Part shown: positions 1 through 10,500 of the stretch, in pieces
How positions within the stretch are numbered: position 1 is the first letter of the stretch
Layout of the letters: each line of letters begins with the position of its first letter
Origin: Microvirga mediterraneensis
GTDB taxonomy: Bacteria > Pseudomonadota > Alphaproteobacteria > Rhizobiales > Beijerinckiaceae
Reading direction: 5' to 3'
DNA length: 64,000 nt
Assembly: GCF_013520865.1 (NCBI RefSeq)
Contig: NZ_JACDXJ010000001.1
Location: 1,789,001-1,853,000, forward strand
Notes under the pieces: model-generated
Database searches by the model: none
What the model saw: the letters and a program-made list of their open reading frames with translations, nothing else
Told to the model about the DNA's origin: nothing
Position numbers and translations under genes: made by a program

Positions 1-604
1 GGCGGGTGGAGCCGGCCGCGATATGCGACTGGCGCAGCAGCTCGACGAGGCCCGTCACGGAGATCAGGGCCGATTCCTTGAGCACCAGCTGCCAGGTGTT
101 GCCGAGGCCGGGAATCGCGTAGCGCAGGACCTGCGGGGCGATGATGCGGCGGAACATCAGCCATCGATGCATGCCGACAGAACGGGCGGCCTCGATCTCG
201 CCGCGGCTCACCACCTGATAGGCGCCGCGGAAGACCTCGGCCTGATAGGCGCCCGACACGATGCCGATGGCGAGCGCGCCGGTGACGAAGGCCGGCACGC
301 CGATGAAGCCCTCGGCTCCGAACAGGCTGCCGATGGCGCCGAGCGCGGCGCTGCCGCCGAAATAGAAGAGGTAGATCACGAGAAGATCGGGAATGCCGCG
401 CAGGACGGTGGTGTAGCCGTCCGCCAGGCTGCGGATCACGAGATTGCCGCCGATCTTCCCCCAGGCCACCAGGGTCCCGACGACGGAGCCCGCAAGGAAG
501 CCGCATATGGCGACGGCAATGGTCATCCCCGCCGCGGTGAGAAGGGCCCATCCCCATCCGTTGGGGCCGAACCCGACGAGCTCGAAATAGCTCAACTGCT
601 GCAC
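1..604 (-). CDS. Amino-acid ABC transporter permease (HisQ/ArtQ type), C-terminus cut off by window edge
   Basis: Reading the minus strand from a GTG at 604-602 gives an open frame of 201 codons running off the window. An AGGAAAG ribosome site sits just upstream, and an in-frame TGA two codons before the GTG fixes the start. Hydrophobic segments lie at about residues 18-48, 75-95 and 102-120. The permease EAA loop is at residues 138-160 (EAARSVGM...FRRIIAPQ), the contact with the ATPase in polar amino-acid importers. It lies downstream of the binding-protein gene at 791-1636 on the same strand, so the two are probably one operon. The second permease and the ATPase would be outside the window. 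Family assignment is firm; the substrate is not. Confidence 0.88.
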   Translation of the reverse strand, partial: MQQLSYFELVGFGPNGWGWALLTAAGMTIAVAICGFLAGSVVGTLVAWGKIGGNLVIRSLADGYTTVLRGIPDLLVIYLFYFGGSAALGAIGSLFGAEGFIGVPAFVTGALAIGIVSGAYQAEVFRGAYQVVSRGEIEAARSVGMHRWLMFRRIIAPQVLRYAIPGLGNTWQLVLKESALISVTGLVELLRQSHIAAGSTR

Positions 605-790
605 GCTTCAACTTTCCTGAATATGTCTCCCCTCACTGAGAGGATGAGGGGAGACAGGATCCGTCAAATCCGACCCTCTGCCGGATCGTGTCCCGGGTCC
701 GTGTAGCAGGATCCGGGGCTTTTTTGCCAGTGAACTAAGGGATCGAATGGATCCCAAAGCGCCAGTCACCTTCGAGGCCAAAGCCTGATG

Positions 791-1636
791 TCAGGCCTGC
801 GGGGTCGCGTCGATCTTGAACCACTTCTCGGACAGCTTCTTGATCGTGCCATCCTTGATCGCTGCTTGGATCGCCTCGTCGAAGGACTTCTTCAGTTCCG
901 TGTCGTCCTTGCGCATGCCGACGGCGACGCCGCGGCCGAGCAGGCCCCCGCGCATGCCGGTGCCGGCGATCACCATGTCCTTGAACTCGGGCTTCTCCTG
1001 CGTGGCCTTCAGGGCTGCCTGGCCGGCGAAGATCGCGTCGAGGCGACCGGCGGACAGGTCGAGGTCGTGCTGCTCCGTGGTCTTGTACTCGCGGATCGTG
1101 ACCGTGTCCTTCAGGTAGGTCTCCACGAATTGTGCGTTCACGGTTGCAGTCTGGACGCCGACGGTCTTGCCCTTCAGCAGCGGCTTCCAGGCCTCGATGG
1201 CCTTCTTCGCGCCTTCCGGATCCTTGTCGAGGCTCACCGTCGTGCCGGTCCCAGCAAGCTTGGCGAGGGGAGAATCCTTCATTACCCCGAAGCCATGAGG
1301 AGTGGCCGCGTAGGCAATCGAGAAGTTGATCGTCTCCAGGCGTTTGTCCGTGATGTTCATGCCGGCCATGATGGCGTCGTACTTCTTGGCCTGGAGCGCC
1401 GGGATGATGCCGTCCCAGTCCTGGGCGACGATCTCGCACTTCACCTTCATGCGGGCGCAGAGGTCGTTGGCGAGATCGATCTCGAAGCCCTCGAGCTTGC
1501 CGCCCGCGCCCGTGAAGTTCCACGGAGCGTAAGCGCCTTCCGTGGCGATCCTGACGGTCTTTTCCTGGGCGGCGACCCCGCCGACGGCGAGGGCGGAGGC
1601 CAGCAGGCCGAGCCCCAATGTCTTGAAGAATGTCAT
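791..1636 (-). CDS. Periplasmic amino-acid-binding protein of an ABC importer, paralogue A
   Basis: 281 residues. The start at 1636 is chosen because AGAGGGAAG precedes it; an in-frame ATG 24 bases upstream has no such site. A Sec signal peptide (residues 1-23, hydrophobic core then GVAA-Q) is followed by the SBP family 3 fold, with the ligand-pocket motif [11 protein letters not shown], a conserved pair of cysteines in LCARMKVKC, and the hinge segment [11 protein letters not shown]. It resembles lysine/arginine/ornithine-, histidine- or octopine-binding proteins. It sits upstream of the partial permease. Its N-terminal third is almost identical in DNA to the neighbour at 1853-2698, while the rest is diverged. 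Exact ligand unknown. Confidence 0.9.
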   Translation of the reverse strand: MTFFKTLGLGLLASALAVGGVAAQEKTVRIATEGAYAPWNFTGAGGKLEGFEIDLANDLCARMKVKCEIVAQDWDGIIPALQAKKYDAIMAGMNITDKRLETINFSIAYAATPHGFGVMKDSPLAKLAGTGTTVSLDKDPEGAKKAIEAWKPLLKGKTVGVQTATVNAQFVETYLKDTVTIREYKTTEQHDLDLSAGRLDAIFAGQAALKATQEKPEFKDMVIAGTGMRGGLLGRGVAVGMRKDDTELKKSFDEAIQAAIKDGTIKKLSEKWFKIDATPQA

Positions 1637-1803
1637 CGTCTTCCCTCTGGTCAGCTTCAACTGATCCTATTGTCGGACGAGGGTCATAGCCCTCATCGCG
1701 CGTTTAGAAGCTAACATTCAAAAGCCAAGCCCACGCAAGTGCTAAACATGCTGAATAAAGCGCCCAAGCTGGTGAATTCGGTCGCAGTCGAGGTGGACTG
1801 ATA

Positions 1804-1832
1804 CAAAAAAAGGCGCGGCCGAAGCCGCGCCT
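1804..1832 (-). terminator. Rho-independent terminator of binding protein B
   Basis: On the minus strand a GC-only stem (AGGCGCGGC / GCCGCGCCT, tight TTCG-type loop) is followed by seven T. It lies just past the stop of the gene at 1853 and separates it from paralogue A. Confidence 0.85.
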
Positions 1833-1852
1833 CTCATGGATGGATGCGAAGA

Positions 1853-3904
<2,052 letters not shown>

Positions 3905-4726
3905 TTAGCGGCGACGGGCCATGCCGCCCGGGAGGCGCTGGGCGTCTGCCGCGTGGTGCTCGAGGTGCGGAACCACCGAGGCCGCGAACTGGCGCAGACC
4001 CGGATCGTTGCCGGCCTGGGCGTAGCCCGCATGGAGCGCCAGGGCCTCCTGGTGAGCCATGCGCTGGGCCTGGCCGTAGAGGCGGTCGAATTGCGGGCCC
4101 GAGGTCGAGGCGAGCTGGTTCAACATGGCCATCTTGTCCGGCGGAAGCGGGACGCCGAGGCGCACCGGGCTCACGGAGCCGGTCGCCTGCACGTCGGCGG
4201 AGCGGCCTGCAGCGGCGCCCGTGGTCGCCCCGACACCGGCTCCGACGGCCGCGCCGACCGGACCGCCCACCAGGGCTCCGACGCCCGCACCCGCCAGGGC
4301 GCCGGTCGCCGTGCCGCCGGCCGTTCCCGGAGCGCCGGTGGCCGCCGCACCGGCCGTGGCGCCCGCCGTCGCGCCGACGCCGGCTCCGACCGCAGCGCCC
4401 ACCGGCCCGCCGACGAGGGCGCCGATGCCCGCGCCCGCGAGCGTGCCGCCCACGGTGCCGCCGAGGAATTCACCGGACGCGGAATAGACCGGCCGGCCGC
4501 CGTTCAAGGCCTGACTGGTCATGCCATGATCCCGAATCATGGTCTCGGCATAGCGGCGCACCGCGGGGTTGCGCGAGCGCTCGAGGGCGAGCTGGCTCGA
4601 GGCAATCTCGAAGGCATCCGCCTGGGCCGCCATCGTGCGGTAGGTCTGGCTGTCCATGATCTGGGCGTAGGCCGGAACGGCCGAGGCGGAGGCAAGCAAG
4701 GCTGCGAGAGGAAGATACTTCTTCAT
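3905..4726 (-). CDS. DUF4142 protein interrupted by a duplicated glycine-zipper region
   Basis: 273 residues, start at 4726 with AGGAG upstream. Signal peptide ends near AYAQ (residues 18-22). Residues 24-75 match the first half of DUF4142 (QADAFEIASSQLALERS, then ETMIRDHGMTSQ) and residues 190-268 the second half (PDKMAMLNQLAS, HQEALALHAGYAQ). The halves are separated by about 95 residues of Gly/Ala-rich zipper in which GALVGGPVGAAVGAGVGAT occurs twice (about 102-120 and 150-168). DUF4142 proteins are exported helical ferritin-like bundles of unknown role; glycine zippers usually insert in or span membranes. The insertion would let the bundle be membrane-anchored, which is inference. Confidence 0.8.
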   Translation of the reverse strand: MKKYLPLAALLASASAVPAYAQIMDSQTYRTMAAQADAFEIASSQLALERSRNPAVRRYAETMIRDHGMTSQALNGGRPVYSASGEFLGGTVGGTLAGAGIGALVGGPVGAAVGAGVGATAGATAGAAATGAPGTAGGTATGALAGAGVGALVGGPVGAAVGAGVGATTGAAAGRSADVQATGSVSPVRLGVPLPPDKMAMLNQLASTSGPQFDRLYGQAQRMAHQEALALHAGYAQAGNDPGLRQFAASVVPHLEHHAADAQRLPGGMARRR

Positions 4727-4996
4727 CGGGTGAACTCCTGTTTCGGGGACGCAGAACACCGTGCGAAGCCGAGCAGGCTTGCGAAATGCGTGGGTGGCTG
4801 CAGCATCCGTTCAACGGAGTGCGATCGGGGCGGTTCCAGAAAAGCTAAGGATATATTGCCAACGGTCCTAATTGTTGCCGCAGTAGGCGGAATGAAGGCC
4901 TGAGAGAGGGCAGTACAGTCCAGGTTTATACTGGGAGATCCTCTTTCATTTCTGCCAATAAGCTTGGGAATTGGCTAAGCCTGGGGGTAATGCGGA

Positions 4997-5911
4997 TCAA
5001 AGTTTGTCCGTCGGCTGGCGAATGCGTGCGAGCGAGAGCATGCCCATGCCCCCGACCGTCCCGTCGGTTCTTAAACCCCGAAGTTCGGCCGTGAGGAGGA
5101 AGCCCGTTGCATCCTGCCCGATGGTGAAGAGATGATAGCCGGCCGTATGGGTCAGGGTGCCGCCCCGAGCGGAGGCCGAAGGGGCGCCGATCACCGGAAT
5201 GGGCCCGCGCGGGCCGTCGAGATGGGCGAGCGAGCCCACGTGATTGTGCCCGTGCAGCACGAGTTCCGCGCCGACGCGGCACAGCATCTTCTCGAAGCGC
5301 CGCGCATCGGTAAGGTTTCGCCCCGCTTCCGCGCCGCCCATATGGGGCGGGTGGTGGATCAGGACGACCCGGAAACAGCCCGGATCGCGCCCCAGCTCGC
5401 CGAGGATGTTCTCGACGGCCTTCATCTGCCTGGATCCGACCCGGCCGCTCGCCACGAAGGGCAGGGTCGGAATCGCGGAGGACAGGCCCACGATGGCGAT
5501 GGGGCCATAGCGGCGCAGGTAGGGGAAGGCCCCCTCGCGGCCGTCGTCGCCCCGGGTCCAGGGCGCGACCTCCCGCATCAGGCCTTCGAGCGAACCGCGG
5601 ACATAGGCGTCGTGATTGCCCGGCACGAAGGTGACGCGGGACGGGTCGCCCAGGCCTTCGAGGAAGACGCGGGACGTCTTCCATTCCTCGGGCAGGCCGA
5701 TATTGCAGGTATCGCCTGTGCAGGTGATGTGGTCGGGCTTCTGCGCATGGATGTCGGCGACGAGCTCCGCCAGGAGTTCCATGTCGTGAAGGTCATGCCG
5801 GCTGCGGTGCCAGTTGTACCAGCCGGTCAGACGCTTGCTCAAAAGCTGCTTGAGGCGCGGCCGGGGGAGAGGGCCCACATGGGGGTCGGTCAGGTGAGCG
5901 ATGCGGAACAT
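4997..5911 (-). CDS. Calcineurin-type metallophosphoesterase (CpdA/Icc-like)
   Basis: 304 residues. All metal-site motifs of the family are present: DPH at residues 9-11, GDTCN at 66-70, GNHD at 98-101, HHPPH at 186-190 and GHNH at 221-224, in the usual order and spacing. The family hydrolyses phosphodiesters such as 3',5'-cAMP with two bound metals in the cytoplasm; no signal peptide is present. It lies 54 bases downstream of mbfA on the same strand but has no evident functional tie to it. Substrate specificity cannot be told from sequence. Confidence 0.85.
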   Translation of the reverse strand: MFRIAHLTDPHVGPLPRPRLKQLLSKRLTGWYNWHRSRHDLHDMELLAELVADIHAQKPDHITCTGDTCNIGLPEEWKTSRVFLEGLGDPSRVTFVPGNHDAYVRGSLEGLMREVAPWTRGDDGREGAFPYLRRYGPIAIVGLSSAIPTLPFVASGRVGSRQMKAVENILGELGRDPGCFRVVLIHHPPHMGGAEAGRNLTDARRFEKMLCRVGAELVLHGHNHVGSLAHLDGPRGPIPVIGAPSASARGGTLTHTAGYHLFTIGQDATGFLLTAELRGLRTDGTVGGMGMLSLARIRQPTDKL

Positions 5912-5965
5912 GGCGGCCGGATTGATGCGAGCGGAAGCGAGAGTTCGCGCGCCAGGTCCCTCGCG

Positions 5966-6937
5966 TCAAGCGCTGCCGATGAAGATGCCTGCGAGAAGCA
6001 CCAGGACGCCGCCGAAGACGACCTGCATGGTCGCGCTCCAGAACGGCGTCTCCATGTAGCGCGTCCGGATCCATGAGATCGCCACGAGCTCGACCGCCAC
6101 GACCAGGGCCGCGATGCTGGTGGCCAGCAGGAAGGCGTTGGGCCAGGAATCCGGCACGAGATAGGGCAGCGTGTGGCCGAGCCCGCCGGCCGCCGTCATG
6201 ACGCCGCAGACAAGGCCGCGCAGCCAGGGGGAGCCGCGGCCCGTGATCTCGCCGTCGTCGGAGAGCGCTTCCGTCAGCCCCATGCTGATGCCCGCGCCCA
6301 CGGAGGCGGCCAGCCCGACGAGGAAGGTCTCCCAGTTGTTCTGGGTGGCGAAGGCCGCGGCGAACAGGGGCGCCAGCGTCGAGACGGAGCCGTCGATGAG
6401 CCCGGCCAGCCCCGGCTGCACGTATTGCAGCACGAACAGGCGGCGGCGGGCATGCTCCTCGGCGGCTTCCGCGTTCTCGGTCAGGTGGGCGGCGTGCAGC
6501 TCGCTGGCCTTGCGCTCATGGCCGCGCTCGACCTCCGCGAGCTTGGTGAACAATTCGCGCACGGACACGTCGAGGGTCTGCTGGGCGGCCTTCTCGTAGA
6601 AATTCGCCGCCTGCAGCTCCATGACCTCCGCCTCGCGGCGCATCCGGTCCAGGTCGAGATGCGGGCTCCACCAGACGGCGCGGCGCTTCAGGAAGCCGCG
6701 CACGTCCTCCCGGCGGATAGGCGGGAGATGCTCGCCGAAACGGGCGCGGTAGAAATCGTAGAGGGAGTTGCGATGGGCCCGCTCTTCCTCGGCCATGTCG
6801 TTGAAGATATCGGCCGAGGCGGGGAAATCGCCACGAAGGCGGTCCGCGAAATCCTGGTAGACCCGCGAATCTTCCTCTTCGTTGGCGATGGCGAGCGCGA
6901 TGACCTCGCGCTCGGACAATTCTGACAGAGACTTCAT
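5966..6937 (-). CDS. mbfA: Membrane-bound ferritin / iron exporter (rubrerythrin domain fused to VIT1/CCC1 domain)
   Basis: 323 residues in two parts. Residues 1-165 are a ferritin-like four-helix domain with the expected di-iron ligands (E20/E21, E52 and H55, then E107, E137 and H140). Residues 169-323 form a VIT/CCC1-type transporter domain with about five hydrophobic helices, starting VQPGLAGLIDG. This fusion is MbfA, shown in Bradyrhizobium and Agrobacterium to export iron and protect against iron and peroxide stress. AGGAG lies before the start. A perfect 25-base palindrome matching the Irr box is directly upstream, so repression by Irr under low iron is very likely. Confidence 0.93.
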   Translation of the reverse strand: MKSLSELSEREVIALAIANEEEDSRVYQDFADRLRGDFPASADIFNDMAEEERAHRNSLYDFYRARFGEHLPPIRREDVRGFLKRRAVWWSPHLDLDRMRREAEVMELQAANFYEKAAQQTLDVSVRELFTKLAEVERGHERKASELHAAHLTENAEAAEEHARRRLFVLQYVQPGLAGLIDGSVSTLAPLFAAAFATQNNWETFLVGLAASVGAGISMGLTEALSDDGEITGRGSPWLRGLVCGVMTAAGGLGHTLPYLVPDSWPNAFLLATSIAALVVAVELVAISWIRTRYMETPFWSATMQVVFGGVLVLLAGIFIGSA

Positions 6938-6944
6938 GGCCGCT

Positions 6945-6969
6945 CCTGTTTAGAAGTATTCTAAACAGG
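6945..6969 (-). promoter_or_regulatory. Iron control element (Irr box) of mbfA
   Basis: A perfect inverted repeat of 11-base arms around GTA, whose core TTTAGAA-GTA-TTCTAAA has the layout of the rhizobial ICE motif bound by Irr. It lies 8-32 bases before the mbfA start codon, and its proximal arm runs into the AGGAG ribosome site, so bound Irr would sit downstream of or across the transcription start. Confidence 0.9.
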
Positions 6970-7023
6970 AGATCGGGCCCAAGCCAAGCCTTTCTGCGCG
7001 GGCAGAAGGATCGGCTCGAATTC

Positions 7024-7143
7024 TCAGTACTGAGCGCCCGGGATCAGGGTCGAGTAGATCGAGCGGTCCTCGAGGTTGAGGGCCGGGGACCAGGAGAAGC
7101 GGGCGGAACGGTTGAGGCGGGACAGGATCAGCGCGAGAAACAT
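7024..7143 (-). CDS. Small hypothetical protein (39 residues)
   Basis: ATG at 7143-7141, TGA at 7026-7024, with AAAGGTG eight bases before the start. The product begins MFLALILSRLNRSARF and ends STLIPGAQY; it is basic in the first half and has no transmembrane stretch long enough to be certain. It lies between mbfA and the divergent NUDIX gene. I do not recognise a family. Support is the ribosome site and the uninterrupted frame only, so it could be chance. Confidence 0.45.
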   Translation of the reverse strand: MFLALILSRLNRSARFSWSPALNLEDRSIYSTLIPGAQY

Positions 7144-7276
7144 TGGAACACCTTTGGTTGGTGTTGTCTTAGACCTTCGTATAAGGCGGGTCACGTGCCG
7201 AATTGCCGGAACAGCTATGCAATTGATGAATGACTACATTCATCCTTCCGTAATCTTGTTATGGTCTCATGGTTCG

Positions 7277-7759
7277 ATGTCCGACTCTCATCCGGCCCGT
7301 GGGGCATCACGCTTCGTCTCCTGGGGCCTTCATACCTATTGGCGCTTCTCCCGCGGCCTGACCCTGGGCGTTCGCGCCGTGGTTCTCGACGACCGGGACC
7401 GGGTCTTCCTCATCCGGCACACCTATGTTCCCGGCTGGCACCTGCCGGGGGGAGGGGTCGAGACCGGCGAGACGGCTCTCGAAGCGCTCGGCCGCGAGCT
7501 GCGGGAGGAGGCCTGCATCACCCTCGACGGCACGCCCGACCTGTTCGGCGTGTATTTCAATCGCAGGATCTCCCGGCGCGACCACGTGCTCGTCTATGTG
7601 ATCCGGCGCTTCACGGTCCTGGAGGTCAAGCAGCCGGACCGGGAGATCGCCGAGGCGGGGTTCTTCCCCCTCGATCAGCTGCCCGAGGGCACCACCGGCG
7701 CCACCCGCGCCCGCCTGGCCGAGATCCTCAAGGGGCGGCCTGCCTCCGCGAACTGGTGA
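7277..7759 (+). CDS. NUDIX hydrolase
   Basis: 160 residues from MSDSHPARGAS. A full NUDIX box is present: GGGVETGET followed by RELREEACI at about residues 55-78. The preceding VVLDDRDRVFLIRHTYVPGW is typical of family members acting on nucleoside diphosphate derivatives. Start choice is uncertain: ATG 7277 has no clear ribosome site, and an in-frame ATG at 7217 (preceded by GGAAC) would add 20 residues. Specific substrate unknown. Confidence 0.85.
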   Translation: MSDSHPARGASRFVSWGLHTYWRFSRGLTLGVRAVVLDDRDRVFLIRHTYVPGWHLPGGGVETGETALEALGRELREEACITLDGTPDLFGVYFNRRISRRDHVLVYVIRRFTVLEVKQPDREIAEAGFFPLDQLPEGTTGATRARLAEILKGRPASANW

Positions 7760-7906
7760 GAGAGGGTTTGCGCCGCGTTCCCGACGCTGCTATGGCCTAC
7801 GCCGCAAAGGAAACGCCGAGCTCATGACCATCACCCGGATCTTGCGACGACGACAGGGCTGAGATTCATCCAGCCGCCATTCCCGTTTCCTCGTCCCGAG
7901 TCCGTC

Positions 7907-8416
7907 ATGACCGAGCTCTCGCTCCTGATCCGCACCGAACAACCCATCGATTCCGAGGCCATCGAGCGCCTGCACGAACGCGCCTTCGGCCCGGGGCGCT
8001 ATGCCCGCACCGCCTCCCGCCTGAGGGAAGGGGCGTCCCACCGGCTCGACCTGTCCTTCACGGCCATGGTCGGCACGCTGCTCGTCGGCTCCGTGCGCAT
8101 GACGCCGGTGAAGGCCGGCGAGGTCCCGGCCCTGATGCTCGGACCGCTCACGGTCGAGCCCGCCTTCGAGAACCGCGGCATCGGCGCGGCCCTGATGCGC
8201 CGTTCCCTCGATGCCGCCAAGGCCAAGGGCGATACCCTGGTGCTGCTCGTAGGCGACGAGCCCTATTACAGCCGCTTCGGCTTCAAGCGCATTCCGCCGC
8301 AGCAATTGCAGCTTCCCGGCCCGGTCAACCCGGCGCGCTTCCTGGCGCTGGAGCTAGTGGAGGGTGCGATGGCCGGCGCGAAGGGGCTGGTGAGCCCGGT
8401 GCCTGATGAGACCTGA
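7907..8416 (+). CDS. GNAT-family N-acetyltransferase (YhbS-like)
   Basis: 169 residues. The acetyl-CoA-binding signature is ENRGIGAALMRRSLDAA (about residues 87-103), preceded by the beta-bulge strand LMLGPLTVEPAF. The later DEPYYSRFGFKR is the conserved end of the YhbS subgroup. The acceptor substrate is unknown. The gene follows NUDIX on the same strand after 147 bases and converges on the MoxR cluster, whose last gene ends one base away. Confidence 0.88.
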   Translation: MTELSLLIRTEQPIDSEAIERLHERAFGPGRYARTASRLREGASHRLDLSFTAMVGTLLVGSVRMTPVKAGEVPALMLGPLTVEPAFENRGIGAALMRRSLDAAKAKGDTLVLLVGDEPYYSRFGFKRIPPQQLQLPGPVNPARFLALELVEGAMAGAKGLVSPVPDET

Positions 8417-10489
8417 TCAGCTCCGCCGCCGTCCCTCGATCACCCAGGCGGCGAGGGTCGAGCCGATCAGGAGCACGAGGCCGACGAAGCCGAGCGCCAT
8501 CGGGAAGACCGAGACGCCGCGGACGAGGGCGCTGTCGCTGGGCCTGATCCCGATCCAGTCGCCTCCCGACAGGCGGGTGCCGGAATGCACCGCCAGGATG
8601 CGCGGCACCGTGATGCCCTGATCGCCCGCCATCGCCACGCGCCGGACCGACCCGCCGGTCGCCTCCGCGATCGGCCCTAAGGCCTCCGTGTTGCTGAATA
8701 CGTCCATCAGCTCGCGCGGATTGGCCGGTCCGATGCTCACGAAGGCCACGAGGTCGCCCGAGCGGAGCGTGTGCAGCCCGAGCTCGCGGCTTTCCACCTG
8801 GGCGGTGAAGAGGCCGGGACGGCTCTCGGTGAGCGGGATGCTGCTCTCCTGGCCGCTCGGCGCCGTGAGGGTCACGGGATCGGCGGTCTCGGCCATGGTC
8901 TGGCGCTCGATGCGGATGGTGCGGCCCTGGGCGCTGGCGCGCAGCGCCTCTTCCTCCAGGGCCGGCTCCTTCATGAGCCAGTGGGCGAGGCGGCGCAGCA
9001 GGTCGAGATGCGGTCCGCCGTCCTGGTAGCCTCGCGCCCAGAGCCAGGCATGGTCGGAGAGCAGCAACGCCACGCGGCCCTTCTCCTCCCGGCGCAGCAC
9101 CAGGAGCGGCAGGTCGTTGGCGCCCGACATCAGCGTGTCGCCGGACTGCACCTGCGAGCCGATGATGCGCAGCCACTCGCCCCAGGCGGGCGGCGATTGC
9201 TCGGAGCCCGGCAGGTCGCGGGTGACCGGGTGGCGGTCGCCCGTCTCGGTGATGTGCGCCTTGTAGGGCTGCTCGACGATGCTGCCGTTGGGCTGGCCGG
9301 GGATGATCGGGGCGAGGCGCGTCTGCGCGAGGCTGCCATAGCTGGCGAATTCCGGCCCCGCCGCCACCAGGATCGCCCCGCCCTCGCGCACGTAGCGCAC
9401 GATGTTCTCGAAATAGCTGGAGGGCAGGATGCTCTGGTTCGCGTAGCGGTCGAAGATGATCAGGTCGAATTCCTTGATCTTCTGCTGGAACAGCTCACGG
9501 GTCGGGAAGGCGATCAGCGACAGCTCGTTGATCGGCGTGCCGTCCTGCTTCTCCGGCGGACGCAGGATGGTGAAGTGGACGAGGTCCACGTTGGCGTCGG
9601 ATTTCAGGAGGTTGCGCCAGGTCCGCTCGCCCGCGTGTGGCTCCCCGGAGACCAGCAGCACGCGCAGCTTCTCCCGGATGCCCTCGATGGGCACGACCGC
9701 CCGGTTGTTCGCCTGGGTCAGCTCGTCGGGTAGGCCTTCCACTTCGAGCTCGACCACATTGGTGCCGCCATGCTCGATGCGCACGTCGAGGGAGAAGGGC
9801 GTGTCGGCCGGGACCTGCTGGCGGGTCAGGACCTGCCCGTCGCGCCGCACGGTCACGAGAGCCTGGCCCGTGCCGCCGCGCTCCATGATCTGCGCCCGGA
9901 TGGTCTGGTCCTTGCCGACGATGCCGAAGCGCGGGGCTTCCAGCAGCTTGATCTGCCGGTCGCGCTCGTCGGGCCGCCCGGTGATGAGGGCATGGAGCGG
10001 CGCCTTGAAGCCGAGGCCTTCCACGGAGGACGGGATGTCGTGCACCACGCCGTCGGTGACGAAGATGACGCCGGCGAGCCGGTCGGGCGGCACGTCGGCC
10101 AACCCGTTGGACAGGGCGGTGAACAGGCGCGTGCCGTCGTCGCCGTTGCCGTCATCCGCTTCGATGAAGCGGGGCTCCACGTCGGCGAGCGAGCCGAAGC
10201 GGCGCTCCAGCTCGGCCTTCACCCGGTCGGTCATGGCGGGCCGGTCGCCGAGGGTCTGCGAGGTCGAGCGGTCCATGACCACCGCGACGATGTCCTTCAC
10301 CTTCTCCCGGTCCTCCTGAACGAGCGCCGGGTTGGCGAGGGCGAGGAGGACGAGCCCGAGGGCCACGGCCCGCAGGACCGCCACGGGACCGCGCGACAAC
10401 AGCGCGAGGACCGACAGCAGGACCACGACCGCGCCGAGGGCCCAGAGGGCGTAAGCCGGGACGAGGGGAGAGAAGCCGATGGAAAGCAA
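8417..10489 (-). CDS. Large membrane protein of the MoxR cluster (vWA-like, glutamine-amidotransferase-like fold)
   Basis: 690 residues. The start is a TTG at 10489 supported by GAGGGA just after the stop of the preceding gene; no ATG fits. Two hydrophobic helices occupy residues 7-55, a vWA-like segment begins with VVMDRSTSQTLGD near residue 90, and a single helix closes the protein before a basic tail (VIEGRRRS). The middle part carries a class-I glutamine-amidotransferase-like domain (LIIFDRYANQSILP, VREGGAILVAAGPEF) seen in homologues of this cluster. It is the last gene of the operon. Role inferred only from MoxR-vWA partnerships: assembly or stress-linked maturation at the cell envelope. 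Confidence 0.75.
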   Translation of the reverse strand: MLSIGFSPLVPAYALWALGAVVVLLSVLALLSRGPVAVLRAVALGLVLLALANPALVQEDREKVKDIVAVVMDRSTSQTLGDRPAMTDRVKAELERRFGSLADVEPRFIEADDGNGDDGTRLFTALSNGLADVPPDRLAGVIFVTDGVVHDIPSSVEGLGFKAPLHALITGRPDERDRQIKLLEAPRFGIVGKDQTIRAQIMERGGTGQALVTVRRDGQVLTRQQVPADTPFSLDVRIEHGGTNVVELEVEGLPDELTQANNRAVVPIEGIREKLRVLLVSGEPHAGERTWRNLLKSDANVDLVHFTILRPPEKQDGTPINELSLIAFPTRELFQQKIKEFDLIIFDRYANQSILPSSYFENIVRYVREGGAILVAAGPEFASYGSLAQTRLAPIIPGQPNGSIVEQPYKAHITETGDRHPVTRDLPGSEQSPPAWGEWLRIIGSQVQSGDTLMSGANDLPLLVLRREEKGRVALLLSDHAWLWARGYQDGGPHLDLLRRLAHWLMKEPALEEEALRASAQGRTIRIERQTMAETADPVTLTAPSGQESSIPLTESRPGLFTAQVESRELGLHTLRSGDLVAFVSIGPANPRELMDVFSNTEALGPIAEATGGSVRRVAMAGDQGITVPRILAVHSGTRLSGGDWIGIRPSDSALVRGVSVFPMALGFVGLVLLIGSTLAAWVIEGRRRS

Positions 10490-10500
10490 GGATGATCCCT

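Noticed and set aside
683..719. Hairpin CCGGGTCC/GGATCCGG followed by GGCTTTTTT
   Set aside because: The T-run is on the plus strand, but neighbouring genes run on the minus strand and no plus gene ends here.
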